The notes under the pieces: generated by a model
Told to the model about the DNA's origin: nothing
The model's input: only the letters and a program-made list of their open reading frames with translations
Databases searched by the model: none
Part shown: positions 63,054 to 64,000 of the stretch, in pieces
How the letters are laid out: the number at the start of each line of letters is the position of its first letter
Numbering within the stretch: position 1 is the first letter of the stretch
DNA from: Glutamicibacter sp. MNS18
GTDB lineage: Bacteria > Actinomycetota > Actinomycetes > Actinomycetales > Micrococcaceae
Length of the DNA stretch: 64,000 bases
Assembly (NCBI RefSeq): GCF_026107515.2
Contig: NZ_JAPCHW010000007.1
Location: 124,001 to 188,000, forward strand
Direction of reading: 5' to 3'
Made by a program: the position numbers and the translations under genes

Positions 63054-64000
63054 TCAGGCCCGCTTCAACAGCATCGCGATCGCCTGCCCGCCACCGATGC
63101 ACAGGCTCACCACCGCATAGGTCAGGTCCCTGCGCTGCAGGTCCAGCGCCGCACGCAGCACCAGGATCGCGCCGGTAGCCCCCACCGGGTGTCCCAGCGC
63201 GATCGCCCCGCCATAGGGGTTGACCCGCTCCGGGATCAGCTGCGCATCGCGAATCACCGCCAGTGCCTGGGCAGCGAATGCCTCGTTGAGTTCCACCGTG
63301 TCCACATCCGCTGGCCCCAGCCCCGACTGGTCGAACAGCTTGCGCAGCGCGAACGTCGGGGCATAACCCATATAGGCCGGATCCATGGCCGTGACCGTCA
63401 CCTGTTCGATGGTCGCCAGCGCTGCCACCCCGTGCGCCGTGACCCAGGACTGCTTGGCCAGCACCATGGCCGCGGCCCCGTCGTTGATACCCGAGGAATT
63501 CCCCGCGGTCACCGAACCCTCGGGATCGAACACCGGTGCCAGCGCGGCCAGGGATTCCCGGCTGACCGATTCCCGCGGATGCTCGTCGACATCCTGCGTT
63601 TCGCCACCGGCCAACGAGCTGGCGAGGATTTCCTGGGCGAAGGCCGCCCGCCCCTGCGATGAGGTGGCCAGCTGCTGGGAACGCAGCGCAAACTCGTCCT
63701 GCTCTTCTCGGCTGATTCCGTACTTGCGTGCCACGTTCTCCGCGGTGGTGCCCATGTGCTTGTTGCTGAACGGGTCGGTGAGCATCGCCAGGGTGCCATC
63801 AAGCAGTTTGCGGTGCCCCAGGGTGCGTCCGGCCGCCGCCGAGTAGTCCAGGTACGGCATGTTGGTCATCGACTCGTTGCCGCCTGCCACCACCAGTTCG
63901 GTGGCGCCGAAAGCCAGCGACTGCGCGGCACTGAACACCGCCTGCACCCCGCTGCCGCACAACCGGTTCACGTTGAACGCTGTGGTCGACTCGGACAACC
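63054..64000 (-). CDS. Acetyl-CoA C-acyltransferase (thiolase), partial
   Basis: The C-terminal 315 residues of a thiolase; the frame runs off the right edge, so the N terminus is missing. Visible are the nucleophile segment NRLCGSGVQAVFSA, AGGNESMTNMPYLDY, ELNEAFAAQALAVI, the active-site His in NPYGGAIALGHPVGATGA, and the second cysteine in VSLCIGGGQAIAMLL. These cover the catalytic residues, so the enzyme is likely functional in acetoacetyl-CoA formation or beta-oxidation. Confidence 0.93.
   Translation of the reverse strand, partial: LSESTTAFNVNRLCGSGVQAVFSAAQSLAFGATELVVAGGNESMTNMPYLDYSAAAGRTLGHRKLLDGTLAMLTDPFSNKHMGTTAENVARKYGISREEQDEFALRSQQLATSSQGRAAFAQEILASSLAGGETQDVDEHPRESVSRESLAALAPVFDPEGSVTAGNSSGINDGAAAMVLAKQSWVTAHGVAALATIEQVTVTAMDPAYMGYAPTFALRKLFDQSGLGPADVDTVELNEAFAAQALAVIRDAQLIPERVNPYGGAIALGHPVGATGAILVLRAALDLQRRDLTYAVVSLCIGGGQAIAMLLKRA

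Noticed and set aside
1-64000. tRNA, rRNA, SRP RNA or tmRNA genes
   Set aside because: No cloverleaf, conserved rRNA stretch or SRP RNA tetraloop region was recognised; absence is not certain without a covariance search.

Overview
The window looks like a chromosomal segment of a high-GC Gram-positive actinobacterium, most likely Micrococcaceae (Arthrobacter / Glutamicibacter / Paeniglutamicibacter type). The reasons are GC-rich codon use, many GTG starts, IclR-type LtbR beside leuCD, DUF3515, a DUF222/HNH (13E12-type) gene, and a housekeeping order that follows the one I recall from Mycobacterium (ltbR-leuCD ... gpsA-ddl-DUF3515 ... DAK2-recG ... rsmD-coaD ... DUF177-rpmF-rnc-mutM-smc-ftsY-amt ... 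ffh). Genus assignment is recall-based and uncertain.

Layout. 1-1.85 kb: the end of a membrane GTPase-family gene and thiL. 1.86-4.8 kb: divergent ltbR / leuCD with a palindrome between them. 5.0-9.3 kb: murA-plsC-gpsA-ddl (wall and phospholipid precursors). 9.4-17.4 kb: DUF3515 lipoprotein, an LCP ligase, DAK2-domain protein, recG, rsmD, two minus-strand metabolic genes and coaD. 17.5-31.7 kb: a cell-wall glycopolymer island set between coaD and the DUF177-rpmF-rnc operon: galU, a second LCP ligase, a Wzm/Wzt-type exporter, three GT2 glycosyltransferases (one fused to a truncated TagF-like domain), a CDP-alcohol phosphotransferase with an altered active-site motif, a TagD-type cytidylyltransferase, two Stealth-family sugar-phosphate transferases and a LicD-methyltransferase fusion. 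31.8-48.8 kb: ribosome, DNA repair, chromosome and SRP genes (rpmF, rnc, mutM, smc, ftsY, ffh), with an MFS transporter, a serine hydrolase, an OafA-like acyltransferase, a lipoprotein, amt and mpg between them. 48.8-64 kb: a more variable region with lipoproteins, an uncharacterised 454-residue protein, two tandem paralogous acyl-CoA synthetases flanking an unknown membrane protein, a secreted nuclease, VOC, DUF3237, HNH, LysE and a partial thiolase.

The most distinctive system is the wall-glycopolymer island. GalU can supply UDP-glucose and the TagD-type enzyme CDP-glycerol. The Stealth proteins are expected to build phosphodiester-linked sugars, Wzm/Wzt to export the chain, and LCP proteins to attach it to peptidoglycan. 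No intact TagB/TagF polymerase is present: the only TagF-like domain lacks the canonical HG motif and the second Rossmann half. How CDP-glycerol is used, and what the LicD-methyltransferase fusion does, are open questions. Other notable points are an 11-bp tandem repeat inside the island, GlnR-box-like sites upstream of amt with no glnB/glnD next to it, a possible AUC start codon for the DUF177 gene, and a duplicated promoter element in front of the two acyl-CoA synthetases.
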